From Rivularia sp963920925 (GTDB lineage Bacteria > Cyanobacteriota > Cyanobacteriia > Cyanobacteriales > Nostocaceae), in contig NZ_CAWUDI010000022.1 in NCBI RefSeq assembly GCF_963920925.1, positions 62,001 to 126,000 of the forward strand: a stretch of DNA of 64,000 bases, read 5' to 3'. Under the pieces are notes generated by a model, which saw only the letters and a list, made by a program, of their open reading frames with translations, made no database searches and was not told the origin of the DNA. This document shows positions 16,843-26,326 of the stretch, one piece after another (within the stretch, counting starts at the first letter, position 1; each line of letters starts with the position of its first letter). The position numbers and the translations under genes are program-made.

Positions 16843-18540
16843 TTAACCTTGCTTCTTAAACATCGACTCGAAGGTAGACGAAATCGCTTCTTTCGCATCC
16901 TTCAAACTCTGCTGCATGGGTTGCTTATTCTGCAAAAATACTCTTGCACAATTACGTCCCGGCATTCCGGAAATTGAACCACCTGGATGGGTTCCCGCAC
17001 CTGTTAAATACAGGTCTTCAATTGGTGTTTTATAATTGGCAATTTCGGGTAGGGGACGGAAGAAAATCATCTGGTCTAATGTCATATCAACATGATAGTA
17101 ATTCCCCTTATAAGCACCCAATCTTTCACCTAATTCGGCAGGACTTTCTACAGCGCGAGCAATAGTTGCATTTTTTACGTTTGGTGCGTAATCTGCTAGT
17201 TTATCTATAACTCTATCTGCTACTTTGTTTTTCAATTCATCAGTCCAACCAGTACCATTTAAACCCGTACCTTCAGCATCTTTGATTTGATAAGGAGCAA
17301 AAAATTCAATCCACAAAGTATGCTTTCCTGGAGGTGCTAAACTGGGGTCGCGATAGCTGGGTAAAACTGCATACATTGAAGGATCGGCATCGGGAATTTG
17401 ACCCAAAGTACACAAACTATGAGCTTGTTCTACATGAGTAACTGAATCGGCAATTAATATTGAACCAACTAAATATTCGTCTTTGTGTTCGTGGTGTTCA
17501 AAACGTAGCGGTTCGTTTAACGCCAAGTCAATTTTGAGGATAGTTTCGTTATTATTAACAATACGACGCTTTAACCTTTCATGCAAGTCTGGATCGGCTG
17601 CATCTGAATCGCTTTTATCCACCATTTGCATGAATACTCGTTTCGCATCAATGTTAGAAATTACCGCTTCTTTTGCACGATATTCTTTACCACCCGCAAC
17701 GCGAACACCCACAGCTTTACCGTTATCAATCAATATTTTTTCTACGTGCTGCTCGGTTAAAATAACGCCACCTTTACTTGTGACTAAATTAACTAAAGCT
17801 TGGGTTAATGCACCAGTACCACCGCGAGGTCTTGCCATGCCTGGATTGTGACGCATCGCCATCATTATCGCACCGATCGCCAAGGTTTTTTGTGAAGGTG
17901 GCGCACCTAATTCAGCGCAAAGTCTGGCTAATGGTGCTTTGAGGAATTCCGAATCAAACCATTCGTTAAGAATATCCTCGCCGCTGGTTAACATATTACG
18001 TATAAAGTCCAGCGTTTTGTCTACCGAACCTATTACCGAAAATAAATCTTTAATTTTAGTAATGTTGTAGTTACCAGCAATATCTAAAATTGACTTCGGT
18101 GGTGCGTTGAACATCGGAATCATTGCACCCAAAGCCCGCTGCCAATATTCTGTAAATTCCTTATATTTAACAGCATCGCGTTGAGAGTAACGAGCGATTT
18201 CCGCACAGGTTTTATCTAAAGACTTATGTCCTAAGAAATACTTTCCGTCTGGATGGGGACAAAATACAACTGGATCGCAATATAAATATTCCAATCCGTA
18301 TTTTTCTAATTCTAATTCTTCAACGACAGGGCCGAGGTGAATAAATTCATGGTCGATCGCACACAAATTAAATTTGAATCCAGGCGCTTCCTTGGGTAAA
18401 AGTTCCTCAGTGGTAGCCGCACCACCGGGTATCGAGCGCTTTTCTAACAACGCAACACTATACCCAGCTTTTAATAAATAAGCAGCACAGACTAATCCGT
18501 TATGTCCCGCACCGATAATTACAACATCATATTGTTGCAT
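16843..18540 (-). CDS. crtO: Beta-carotene ketolase, CrtO type
   Basis: FAD-dependent carotenoid ketolase introducing 4-keto groups into beta-carotene to make echinenone (and canthaxanthin), pigments used among other things by the orange carotenoid protein. At 565 residues it is of the phytoene-desaturase-like CrtO family and matches my memory of Synechocystis CrtO along its length: N-terminal dinucleotide fold VVIIGAGHNGLVCAAYLL and LLEKRSIPGGAATTE, then CAIDHEFIHLGPV, NEWFDSEFLKAPLARLCAE, PRGGTGALTQALV, and the C-terminal FAD motif YLTGAGTHPGGSISGMPGRNCARV. ATG at 18540. The last 16 codons abut the repeat region. Confidence 0.93.
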   Translation of the reverse strand: MQQYDVVIIGAGHNGLVCAAYLLKAGYSVALLEKRSIPGGAATTEELLPKEAPGFKFNLCAIDHEFIHLGPVVEELELEKYGLEYLYCDPVVFCPHPDGKYFLGHKSLDKTCAEIARYSQRDAVKYKEFTEYWQRALGAMIPMFNAPPKSILDIAGNYNITKIKDLFSVIGSVDKTLDFIRNMLTSGEDILNEWFDSEFLKAPLARLCAELGAPPSQKTLAIGAIMMAMRHNPGMARPRGGTGALTQALVNLVTSKGGVILTEQHVEKILIDNGKAVGVRVAGGKEYRAKEAVISNIDAKRVFMQMVDKSDSDAADPDLHERLKRRIVNNNETILKIDLALNEPLRFEHHEHKDEYLVGSILIADSVTHVEQAHSLCTLGQIPDADPSMYAVLPSYRDPSLAPPGKHTLWIEFFAPYQIKDAEGTGLNGTGWTDELKNKVADRVIDKLADYAPNVKNATIARAVESPAELGERLGAYKGNYYHVDMTLDQMIFFRPLPEIANYKTPIEDLYLTGAGTHPGGSISGMPGRNCARVFLQNKQPMQQSLKDAKEAISSTFESMFKKQG

Positions 18541-18639
18541 AATTAATAGTTCTAGATATGGAATATATTGATTAGCTTATAATAATAACTTCTGTAAAAT
18601 CTAACATCATACCGCAGTCATATAAGCATCTAATCAAAT

Positions 18640-19317
18640 TTACGACTTTAAGGGTATATTATCGGGTATTTGTTGAAGATTGATTTGTGAGTGCAATAGT
18701 ATACTACCTTGTTGCACTTTTAAACGATTAATCCGTAATGTAGTGTCTTTTAACTCAAAATAAGGCAATTTTCGCAACTTATGAATTTTATCTATTAATG
18801 CAACCATAATTTCTAATTCAATTCCTTCAGGAGTATTGCATTTAAAGCCATCAAGTATAATTGGCTTGTCTAAAGATTCTAAGCGTACATCGGCTTTCAA
18901 GCCTAAAGGTTTCTTTTCCAAACCTGAATCTAATATTATTTCCCCTTCAATAATAATTTTACTATTTCCAGGTAAACGGAATTGGATATTTTTAGGATAA
19001 ATACTAACAATACTTGTTTCAGTATGGAATGTTAAAAACTCATATAATATATTGCGAACAAAATCTAATTTTAAAGCTTCATTGAGATCAACTTCTGTTA
19101 CTACAATTCGACTTTGAATATTTATTGGATGATCTAATTCGACTTCACCTAAGAGGACTTTGAGAGGATTGATATCAATATCGTCAGTTTTTAATTCAAT
19201 TTCATCAAGGCGAATGTCATTAAATTTTAATCCTTTACCTTCAAATGATACACCGTCCGCGTGTCCTTGAATTGCTTTGAGCAAATCTGTATTTACATCA
19301 AGATTTAAGTTATCCAT
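18640..19317 (-). CDS. DUF2993 (LmeA-like) protein
   Basis: 225-residue protein of the DUF2993 family found widely in cyanobacteria and actinobacteria. Homologues (LmeA) bind phospholipids in the cell envelope, so a lipid- or envelope-linked role is inferred. Family features seen: NLDVNTDLLKAIQGHADGVSFEGKGL at the start (shown in part), the amphipathic segment INIQSRIVVTEVDLNEALK and a beta-rich C-terminal half. No signal peptide is visible from ATG 19317. Upstream lies a heptamer array. Confidence 0.75.
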   Translation of the reverse strand: MDNLNLDVNTDLLKAIQGHADGVSFEGKGLKFNDIRLDEIELKTDDIDINPLKVLLGEVELDHPINIQSRIVVTEVDLNEALKLDFVRNILYEFLTFHTETSIVSIYPKNIQFRLPGNSKIIIEGEIILDSGLEKKPLGLKADVRLESLDKPIILDGFKCNTPEGIELEIMVALIDKIHKLRKLPYFELKDTTLRINRLKVQQGSILLHSQINLQQIPDNIPLKS

Positions 19318-19318
19318 T

Positions 19319-19378
19319 TTTCAGTTACCAGTTATCAGTTATCAGTTAGCAGTTATCAGTTATCAGTTATCAGTTCTT
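19319..19378. repeat. Heptamer tandem repeat (TTATCAG)n
   Basis: About eight copies of a 7-bp unit (CAGTTAT, one variant CAGTTAG) directly upstream of the DUF2993 gene. This is the STRR class known from heterocystous cyanobacteria. Confidence 0.9.
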
Positions 19379-19535
19379 CATTGATAATTGTTTATTGGTC
19401 ACTGATTTAATCAAGTTATGTTTACATTAAACTTTTGCATTCACAAATAAATCTATAATATGAAGGAGATAAAATATAAATAATTATTCAATTTTATCTT
19501 GTTCTCCGTTGCCTATTCATACAAATAATAAACCA

Positions 19536-20642
19536 TTATTGTTCAACTTGCTGTAATAAATACTGTTCTAAAATATTTAATACGGCTTGTTCTACAGGAC
19601 GCAATTTTGATTTATCAGTATCAGCTTGACAGACTTTTTCAATTACGGGAAATAACGAACCGTCTTCATATGCTGCTAAAATTCCTGGGTGAACGTAATA
19701 TTTACGGCAAGTTGCAGGACGATTTCCTAATTCCTGGGCTACATTTTTAATTGCTTGAACAATATTTTTTTTGGCTTGTTTTTCTGATTCAAATTCGCCC
19801 ATTTCATGTAATTCTTCTGCTGCCAATACCGTTCCAAACCAAGTACGAAAATCTTTCGCTGTAAAATCTAAATCGGTAATTTCTTTAAGATAATCATTGA
19901 CATCGCCAGAATTAATTGACTGACGCTTATTGTCATCATCAATAAATTGAAATAATTCTTGTCCGGGTAATTCTTGAATTCGCTTCACAATCTTTGCCAA
20001 ACGGCGATTACTTAGCTCAATATCATGGTTTACACCACTTTTACCACGAAACTTAAATCGCAATTGCGAACCGGAAATATCAACGTGACGCTGTTTCATT
20101 GTCGTTAAGCCGAAAGACTTATTTTTCTGGGCATACTGCTCGTTACCAACGCGAATTTTTGTAGTTTCCAAAAGTTTTACGGTAGCCGCTAAAACTTTTT
20201 CTTTAGGTAAACCGTGTTTCCTTAAATCTTTTTGTACCTGTTTCCGAATTTTTGGTAAAGCCAAACCAAAAGCAATTGTACGATTAAACTTAGTTTGAGA
20301 ACGGATTTTCCGCCAATGTGCGTGATATCTATATTGCTTGCGTCCCTTTTCATCCCTTCCCGTAGCCTGTAAATGTCCTCTCTCATCGGTACAAATCCAA
20401 ACTTGATCCCAAGCAGGAGGTATGACAAGGGCTTTGATTCTTTCTAATTCATCTTCACAACAGATTTTATTACCTTCCGCATCGTAATAACAAAATCCCT
20501 TACCCTTGCGCTGACGCTTGATACCCGGAGTCGCATCGCTGACATAAACTAAGCCGACAAGCTCCGCAGATTCATAGGGTTCCACAGCTAATGCGGCTTT
20601 AACCTCCTGTTTTACAAGTTTGTTTTTCAGCTTTAACTGCAT
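19536..20642 (-). CDS. DNA topoisomerase IB
   Basis: Type IB topoisomerase relaxing supercoils through a 3'-phosphotyrosine, of the bacterial/poxvirus-like family (368 residues, normal). The N-terminal domain shows ATPGIKRQRKGKGFCYYD and IPPAWDQVWIC. Catalytic residues are visible: Arg in KIRVGNEQYAQ, Lys in KFRGKSGV, Arg in DFRTWFGT, the LGNRPATCRKYYVHPG box with the nucleophilic Tyr, and C-terminal helices. Bacterial TopIB is patchily distributed and not essential. The gene is monocistronic between non-coding spacers. Confidence 0.92.
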   Translation of the reverse strand: MQLKLKNKLVKQEVKAALAVEPYESAELVGLVYVSDATPGIKRQRKGKGFCYYDAEGNKICCEDELERIKALVIPPAWDQVWICTDERGHLQATGRDEKGRKQYRYHAHWRKIRSQTKFNRTIAFGLALPKIRKQVQKDLRKHGLPKEKVLAATVKLLETTKIRVGNEQYAQKNKSFGLTTMKQRHVDISGSQLRFKFRGKSGVNHDIELSNRRLAKIVKRIQELPGQELFQFIDDDNKRQSINSGDVNDYLKEITDLDFTAKDFRTWFGTVLAAEELHEMGEFESEKQAKKNIVQAIKNVAQELGNRPATCRKYYVHPGILAAYEDGSLFPVIEKVCQADTDKSKLRPVEQAVLNILEQYLLQQVEQ

Positions 20643-20882
20643 ATTACAAAGATGAGATTAAATAATAATATTTGTTAATTTAGCTTGTCATAATAAATCA
20701 TAAATCTACTTGAAGAAATAAAAGGCGACCGTCTGAATAGGTATTTAGGTGATTTTGAGTAAATCTTGCTTTGATGTCTTAATTGGTATTTTCAGCAAAG
20801 ATATTTGTAGAATTTGTGCTTAGCGTTAAAATTTATTAAACGATATAAGCTTTTACAACCTCAAAGCTGATAACCTAATTTT

Positions 20883-21110
20883 ATGAATACTCTAAATCAA
20901 GTGCTAGAAAGCGCTTTGCAATTGTCATACGAGCAGCAAGAAATGCTGATAAAAATTCTGCAAAATCGGCACCATGAAAGCCGTCGAGCAGAAATTGCAG
21001 AGGATGCTCAAAAAACTTTGGCTGATTTTCATGCTGGTAATTATCAACCTCAATCAGCCAAAAGTATTATTGCAGAATTACGTCAGTCCTTAAACGACTC
21101 AGAAGCATGA
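20883..21110 (+). CDS. Putative antitoxin of a type II toxin-antitoxin pair
   Basis: 75-residue protein (MNTLNQVLESALQLSYEQQE...) whose stop overlaps the start of the following RelE-like gene by 4 bp (ATGA), a typical antitoxin-toxin arrangement. It resembles small helical antitoxins of cyanobacteria, with a central ALQLSYEQQEMLIKIL helix and a C-terminal part likely to wrap the toxin. I see no clear DNA-binding fold. Autoregulation of its own promoter would be expected for such pairs. Confidence 0.75.
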   Translation: MNTLNQVLESALQLSYEQQEMLIKILQNRHHESRRAEIAEDAQKTLADFHAGNYQPQSAKSIIAELRQSLNDSEA

Positions 21111-21391
21111 GATTGCTGGTTTCAACCCCAAAATTTAAAAGAGCATTTCGTAAGTTTGTTAAAGGAAATGCTAATCTCCAGCAACGTATTGAAGATACGC
21201 TTGTGCAAATGGAAACAGATGTATTTACCGCAAGTCTGGGTACGCATAAGTTGAGTGGCAAGCTTGACGGCTTTCAATCGTGTTCTTGTGGCTACGACTG
21301 TCGGATTGTTTTCTCAATTGAGCAAGATGTTGAAACGGAGAGTGAAGTTATCGTTCTGCTTGATATCGGAACACATGACCAAGTGTATTAA
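21107..21391 (+). CDS. RelE/ParE-superfamily toxin
   Basis: 94-residue basic protein with the RelE/YoeB-like fold pattern: LLVSTPKFKRAFRKFVK at the N-terminus, a helical pair, then LGTHKLSGKLDGFQSCSCGYDCRIVFSIEQ and VIVLLDIGTHDQVY. In this superfamily it would be either an mRNA interferase (RelE) or a gyrase poison (ParE); the short Lys-rich N-terminus and the terminal GTHDQVY fit the RelE/YafQ-like cyanobacterial group. Translationally coupled to the antitoxin. Confidence 0.85.
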   Translation: MRLLVSTPKFKRAFRKFVKGNANLQQRIEDTLVQMETDVFTASLGTHKLSGKLDGFQSCSCGYDCRIVFSIEQDVETESEVIVLLDIGTHDQVY

Positions 21392-21394
21392 TCT

Positions 21395-21574
21395 TGTTTA
21401 AAATATGATCTGTCAGTTCCAGGAATGCGAGAATCTATTCGAGAAGGATTGGCAACACCGATTGAGGAGTGCGATCGCGAATTGAAATGGTGAGTTGGGA
21501 TGCATGTTTATACCAAACAGGCGCAGAAATATTTCAAAAAACTAGCTTCTAATAAATTACAGATGAGTCGCTAA
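21395..21574 (+). pseudogene. Remnants of a second toxin-antitoxin pair
   Basis: Directly after the toxin stop a frame reads LSVPGMRESIREGLATPI then EECDRELKW to a stop at 21491-21493. This looks like the C-terminal tail of a known type of small antitoxin (the GMRESIREGL-TP-EEC pattern). Seven bases later ATG 21500 opens MHVYTKQAQKYFKKLASN and stops at 21574, resembling the first residues of a RelE-like toxin. Both fragments are too short to function. The sequence probably records decay or recombination at this locus. Confidence 0.5.
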
Positions 21575-21754
21575 GAAGCTTACATCATAATAAGCGGATT
21601 TGATGTAGGTAGGTTTAGATCATACATACAGTTATAACTATTTGTTATGATCAAAAAGTTTGAGGGGATTTACTTACCTTTACTCCTAAGAAACATTACT
21701 GATTATAACGTACTACATTGTTATGGTTGTAATTCAAACTAGGTATGTTTTTAG

Positions 21755-21949
21755 ATGGAAAAGAAAATAATTAAATTCCAGTACGAATTTGACGTTACTG
21801 GCAGGCGTGTTCCAGTTGATGCTATACAAAGCAATGGTGACGGTTTTATAAATTGTTTGGATTTAACCAAAATTCTAATAGAGATTGAGCATGGCAAAGC
21901 CGAAAGCCTAAAAATCAAACCCGAAGAAGTAGAAATTGATAACTGCTAA
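21755..21949 (+). CDS. Small hypothetical protein
   Basis: 64 residues beginning MEKKIIKFQYEFDVTGR and ending EEVEIDNC. Charged and soluble, with a segment VDAIQSNGDGFINCLDLTKIL that resembles a dockerin/EF-hand-like Ca loop (NGDGFINCLD), though only one such loop is present. No Shine-Dalgarno is obvious. It overlaps the 3' end of the convergent ABC gene by 4 bp. Function unknown; it could be a remnant. Confidence 0.45.
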   Translation: MEKKIIKFQYEFDVTGRRVPVDAIQSNGDGFINCLDLTKILIEIEHGKAESLKIKPEEVEIDNC

Positions 21950-22932
21950 CTACCAACCCCTCCCGCTTGAAAAACTTTCCCAATTACTTCTTCAACAGGT
22001 GGCTCTGTAACTGTTAGATCGACTACTTCTAACTCAGTCAAAATACGCGATACCGTACTAGTTAGCTTCTCTTGAGGAATCATAAAACCAACCATTCGTC
22101 CGTCATGCGCTTTAACTTCACCAAATGTCTCTAATGTAACTGTGTCTACGGCTTGCGCTAACTCTACATTAACTACTCGATAAGGCGCAAATTTTTCCAA
22201 AAGTCCATCTAAACTGCCGTCATACATTAATTGTCCTTGATGAATCAACAGCACTCGTTTACACAAAGCTGTAATATCGGCCATGTAGTGACTAGTTAAC
22301 AAAACCGTGGCTTGATAGCGCTGATTGTATTCGCGCAGAAAATCCCGCACATTAACTTGAGCGTTGACATCCAAACCTAAAGTCGGTTCATCTAAAAATA
22401 ATACCTGGGGACGATGCAAAAGCGCCGCTAATAGTTCAGCTTTCATCCGCTCTCCCAAAGACATTTTCCGCACGGGTTGAGTAAGTTTGTCTTCAAGTGA
22501 AAGCATTTCGGTTAACTCTCCCACTCGTGTCCGAAATTCTTTATCGGGAATACTGTAAACAGCAGCATTAATTTTGAGAGAATCCAGAGCCGGTAAATCC
22601 CATAACAACTGCTGTTTTTGTCCCATTACCAGCGTAATTTGCTGCAAAAAAGCTTCTTTACGACTAAACGGAATATTTCCTGCAACTCGTATATTACCGC
22701 TACTCGGATGAATCAACCCAGTCAGCATTTTGAGAGTAGTAGTTTTTCCCGCACCGTTTGCCCCCAGAAAACCAACCACCTCACCGGGTGCAATTTCAAA
22801 AGAAACATTATTAACAGCCTTAATTTCCCGGTACTTGCGGCGAAAGAAATGAGAAACTGTACCTTTAATACCCGGTTCCTTAATAGCGACTGGATAAACT
22901 TTGCTCAAATCCTGAGCAATGATGATAGACAT
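21946..22932 (-). CDS. ABC transporter ATP-binding protein (ABC-2 exporter type)
   Basis: Peripheral ATPase of an exporter, 328 residues. Walker A GANGAGKTT, Q-loop VMGQKQQLLWDL, signature MSLGERMKAELLAALLHRP, Walker B QVLFLDEPTLGLD and the switch His LLTSHYM are all present. The ~90-residue C-terminal extension (VVNVELAQAVDTVTL onward) is typical of ATPases paired with ABC-2 permeases. The N-terminal insert KEPGIKGTVSHFFRRKYREIKAV matches the bacterial subfamily often found with two ABC-2 membrane genes, but none is present here, so the permease must lie elsewhere. Substrate unknown. Confidence 0.88.
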   Translation of the reverse strand: MSIIIAQDLSKVYPVAIKEPGIKGTVSHFFRRKYREIKAVNNVSFEIAPGEVVGFLGANGAGKTTTLKMLTGLIHPSSGNIRVAGNIPFSRKEAFLQQITLVMGQKQQLLWDLPALDSLKINAAVYSIPDKEFRTRVGELTEMLSLEDKLTQPVRKMSLGERMKAELLAALLHRPQVLFLDEPTLGLDVNAQVNVRDFLREYNQRYQATVLLTSHYMADITALCKRVLLIHQGQLMYDGSLDGLLEKFAPYRVVNVELAQAVDTVTLETFGEVKAHDGRMVGFMIPQEKLTSTVSRILTELEVVDLTVTEPPVEEVIGKVFQAGGVGS

Positions 22933-22984
22933 ATATCTTATTTCAAACGATGCATAATATACCAGATTAAAGGTTTTAGGGAAA

Positions 22985-23085
22985 AATGAAAATGGGTATG
23001 GGGAAGAGGGGGGAGAGGGGGTAGAAATTTAATTATTAACTCCTAACTCCTAACTCCTAACTCCTAACTCCTAACTCCTAACTGA
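22985..23085. repeat. Heptamer array (CTCCTAA)n
   Basis: A purine-rich run is followed by six or more tandem copies of CTCCTAA (about 23037-23080), immediately beyond the stop of the AarF-like kinase gene. STRR class. Confidence 0.85.
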
Positions 23086-24735
23086 TTACCGCAATCTTCC
23101 GGAGCGCAAAATACTAAAAATCAACCACAATCCTAATAAACTTGCAGCAGCAAACAGGATATTGCTAATTAAAGATAGCTGGGCGGTTTGTGCGTTGGTG
23201 GAAATAATTGCTGCACCCATGATCAGCGAACCTACTAAGACGCTAAAAGATAATCGATTGGCTGCATCGTCTGTGGTGCGTCGCAAACCGTCTAAACCTT
23301 TGATAGTTATATTCCACTGGAAGGTTTCTGTTGATACTTGCTCTAATAAGTATTCTATTTGACGGGGGAATTGTAAGGAAAGACTTTTTAAATCCAATGC
23401 TGTTCTCAAAAGGGAACGGACTGGTGAATCCCCAACTAGCTGTTTGCGGAATAAGTCTGTTAAAAAAGGTTTGATTTCTTCGATAAAATTTATTTCTGGG
23501 TTGAATCCTCTAGCTAATCCTTCTAAATTGGCAATAGTTTTAGCGTACAATCCCATGTTGCTGGGTAAGCGGATATTGTTGTTGCGAGCAACTTGAAAAA
23601 CTTCGTAAACAATCTCAGAAAAATTAAGTTGAGCCAAGCTGAGATTGAAATATTTTCGCAGCATCCGGTCAAAATCACCTTCCAGACGCGACATATCCAC
23701 CGGCTTGGATGCACCTGATAGCTGTAGAGTCAACTGAGCGCACCTGGGAGCATCTAAATCCACGATCGCGAGCAACATTTCGATCAATATTTGTTGGGTG
23801 CGGGGATCGAGTCTTCCTACCATACCGCAGTCTAACAAGGCGACGCGACCGTCATTAAGATAAAATATGTTGCCGGGATGGGGATCTGCATGAAAGAAAC
23901 CGTCTACATATAATTGCTGACAGAAAACAGCAAATAACAAACTGGTAACTCTTTGACGTTCTGTTTCCTGATTCGTATCTTTATTAGTCTCGTTGGGTAT
24001 AGTTGCCGATAAAATGGGCGCACCATCAAGCCATTCCATCACCATTAATTTTGGCGAGGTTAATTCCCAGTAGATTTTGGCAACTACTATATCTTTAGGA
24101 TCGAACCAGGTACCTTCAGATAAATTGCGTCGTAGCTGATCGGTAAAACCAGCTTCTCGCGTAAAATCTAATTCTGCCTTTAATGCAGTACAAAATTCAT
24201 CGGCGATCGCCTTTATATCATTTACTTGTCCAAAGTCAGTACGAGCGACTAATTCGGCGATACCTTGAATTAAAGCAATATCTTGGTCAACAATCAGACC
24301 AATTCCCGGACGCTGCACCTTCATCGCCACTTCCTGACCGTTGACAAGAATAGCTTTATGTGTTTGAGCAATAGAACCTGCTGCTACAGGTACCGGATTA
24401 ATCGTAGAAAAACTTTCTTCTAAAGGACTTTTCAACTGCTTGCGAATGAGTATTTCGACATCAGCCCAAGGAACCGGAGGGACATCATCTTGTAGACTTG
24501 AAAGTTCGTCAATATACGAAGCACTCAGCAAATCCGGACGAGTAGAAAGCAGTTGGCCGAGCTTAATATAAACTGGACCCAAATCTACCAAAATATTTTT
24601 TAACACCGCAGGAGGAGGTAACTGGGGTTCATCGGCTTTACCAAGAGTAATCAGCCGTCGCATATAATCCCAGCCATTGCGGAATAAAACTTCAATAATT
24701 TCTCTTTGACGAGGAACGGTTTGGGTTAGAAACAT
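23086..24735 (-). CDS. ABC1/AarF/UbiB-family atypical kinase
   Basis: 549-residue membrane-associated kinase-like protein of the ABC1K family; members support isoprenoid-quinone and prenyl-lipid metabolism in bacteria, plastids and mitochondria. Features seen: the KxGQ motif in YIKLGQLLSTRPDLL, the Ala-rich loop AAGSIAQTHKA, Lys in VAMKVQRPG, the catalytic loop FHADPHPGNIFY, DCGMVGRLD for metal binding, and a C-terminal membrane pair (LSFSVLVGSLIMGAAII, ILFAAASLLGLWLIFSIL). Cyanobacteria have several paralogues; I cannot name the substrate. ATG at 24735. Confidence 0.9.
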   Translation of the reverse strand: MFLTQTVPRQREIIEVLFRNGWDYMRRLITLGKADEPQLPPPAVLKNILVDLGPVYIKLGQLLSTRPDLLSASYIDELSSLQDDVPPVPWADVEILIRKQLKSPLEESFSTINPVPVAAGSIAQTHKAILVNGQEVAMKVQRPGIGLIVDQDIALIQGIAELVARTDFGQVNDIKAIADEFCTALKAELDFTREAGFTDQLRRNLSEGTWFDPKDIVVAKIYWELTSPKLMVMEWLDGAPILSATIPNETNKDTNQETERQRVTSLLFAVFCQQLYVDGFFHADPHPGNIFYLNDGRVALLDCGMVGRLDPRTQQILIEMLLAIVDLDAPRCAQLTLQLSGASKPVDMSRLEGDFDRMLRKYFNLSLAQLNFSEIVYEVFQVARNNNIRLPSNMGLYAKTIANLEGLARGFNPEINFIEEIKPFLTDLFRKQLVGDSPVRSLLRTALDLKSLSLQFPRQIEYLLEQVSTETFQWNITIKGLDGLRRTTDDAANRLSFSVLVGSLIMGAAIISTNAQTAQLSLISNILFAAASLLGLWLIFSILRSGRLR

Positions 24736-25139
24736 TTTTAATAATTATAAATAGGGCATAGGGCATGGGGCATTGGGAATAGTTATGAGTTATGAGTTAT
24801 GAATTATGAGTTATGAGTTAAGAGTAGTAAGTTGGAAGTAATAAAGAACTGTAGGTAATTATTTTCTACCCCCTCTCCCCCTCTTCACCCTCCTTACTTA
24901 TCCAATCCCCAATGCCCAATGCCCAATGCCCCATGCCCCTGAAAATTGACTGAATAGTTATACTAGTAGGAATTAGGGGCTTTACGCTTCTGTCAAGGGT
25001 TTGAGGTTTTGTTTCTATATATTGATTTTAGGTCCGCAGGTTGTAGATTTTGGGCGATTGGGTATGGTGAATTTTTGTATTTCACCGCTACCCAATGCCT
25101 GATAAATAATCCTTAAGACATAGTTACTTTATAGTTACG
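24736..25139. repeat. Intergenic region with several heptamer arrays
   Basis: 404 bp without a gene. GAGTTAT heptamers lie at about 24783-24826 and CCCAATG heptamers at 24903-24945, separated by C/T-rich sequence. The right half is ordinary A/T-rich DNA. No gene or RNA recognised. Confidence 0.7.
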
Positions 25140-26204
25140 TTAAAGTAGTTCGGTAAAGCGGGAATCGGACTGTAAATGTTTTAGTACCTGCTTAATTTCT
25201 TGGGTGCGTTCTTTTTTGACAATTAGGGTGACATTTTTGTCGCGAACGACGACTACATCTTCCAACCCAATAGTAACAATTAGATCATCTTTATCGCTGG
25301 CGTAAAGAATGGCTCCTGTGGTGTCTAATCCTACATGAGTAGCTAATTCGACATTTGGTTCTTTTTCTTTTTTGAGCAGCCTTTCAATGGCGTTCCAGTC
25401 TCCTAAATCGTCCCAGCCAAATTCTACTGGTAAGACGTATGCTAGATTGGTCTTTTCCATTAAGGCATAGTCTACGCTTAGTTTAGGAAGTTTGGGATAA
25501 ATTTCGGGACCATTTTTTTCTATGGGTTCGATGATTTCTGGAGCATAAGTATATAGTTCTTTAATAACAACTCCTGCTCTAAAAAAGAACATTCCGCTGT
25601 TCCAGCTAAAGCGTCCCGTTTGTAAAAAAGTTTCTGCCGTGTCGCGGTCGGGCTTTTCAGTAAAGCGGTTAATGTGATAGGCTGGCAAGTTGTTAAAGCT
25701 ACCAAATTTCTCACCTTGTTCTATGTAGCCGTAGCCTGTTGATGGAAATGTTGGTTTGATCCCCAAAGTTACAATCGCCGGATTTTGTGCCGCTAATTCT
25801 ACTGCTGCACTTAATGTATTTGCAAATGCCTCTTGGTCGGCAATCCAGTGATCGGCAGGGAAAAAGCCAATAATAGCGTCTTCACCATAACGCTTTTTAA
25901 TTTCCAAACTGGCCCAGGCAACCGCAGCTGCCGTATCTCTTCCTTGTGGTTCTACAAGCAAGTTAGCTTCAGGCAATTCTGGTAATTGCTCTCTCACGCC
26001 TTCTGCTATGAGACTAGAAGTTATCACCCATAGGTCATGCCAACCATCAGTCAGCGGTAGCAGCCTGTCAGCAGTAGCTTGCATTAAGCTTCGAGAGGTG
26101 CCATCAAGATTTAAAAATTGTTTGGGTCGGGTTCGTCGAGAAAGAGGCCAAAAACGTTCGCCTTTACCACCTGCAAGAATTACGGGGAAGAATCGACTAG
26201 TCAT
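25140..26204 (-). CDS. Mannose-1-phosphate guanylyltransferase
   Basis: Makes GDP-mannose from mannose-1-phosphate and GTP, for exopolysaccharide, LPS and glycoprotein sugars. 354 residues, nucleotidyltransferase domain only (no fused phosphomannose isomerase). Signature VILAGGKGERFWPLSRRTRPKQFL is at the N-terminus; also FFPADHWIAD, GYGYIEQGE, FTEKPD, WNSGMFFFRAG and the VEFGWDDLGDWNA motif. A C-terminal left-handed-helix-like segment follows. ATG at 26204. It is divergent from the LCP gene 120 bp away, and both relate to the envelope. Confidence 0.92.
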   Translation of the reverse strand: MTSRFFPVILAGGKGERFWPLSRRTRPKQFLNLDGTSRSLMQATADRLLPLTDGWHDLWVITSSLIAEGVREQLPELPEANLLVEPQGRDTAAAVAWASLEIKKRYGEDAIIGFFPADHWIADQEAFANTLSAAVELAAQNPAIVTLGIKPTFPSTGYGYIEQGEKFGSFNNLPAYHINRFTEKPDRDTAETFLQTGRFSWNSGMFFFRAGVVIKELYTYAPEIIEPIEKNGPEIYPKLPKLSVDYALMEKTNLAYVLPVEFGWDDLGDWNAIERLLKKEKEPNVELATHVGLDTTGAILYASDKDDLIVTIGLEDVVVVRDKNVTLIVKKERTQEIKQVLKHLQSDSRFTELL

Positions 26205-26326
26205 GTTGTCTTACAAACCTAATTTACGACACTTCAAGTGTACAGTGGGCTTTTAAAGTAGCAATATTTTTGGCTTAAATTAAAATTACATTTTACGTTT
26301 AGGGATTGGTTAGTGGGGAGTGAGTT

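Noticed and set aside
16602..16859. 85-residue open frame across the 120-bp repeats
   Set aside because: Its two halves are the translated repeat; it overlaps the crtO end and has no ribosome-binding site.
15302..18540. Carotenoid operon including the saccharopine-dehydrogenase-like gene
   Set aside because: The two genes are separated by 450 bp of repeats, and no carotenoid role of that family is known to me.
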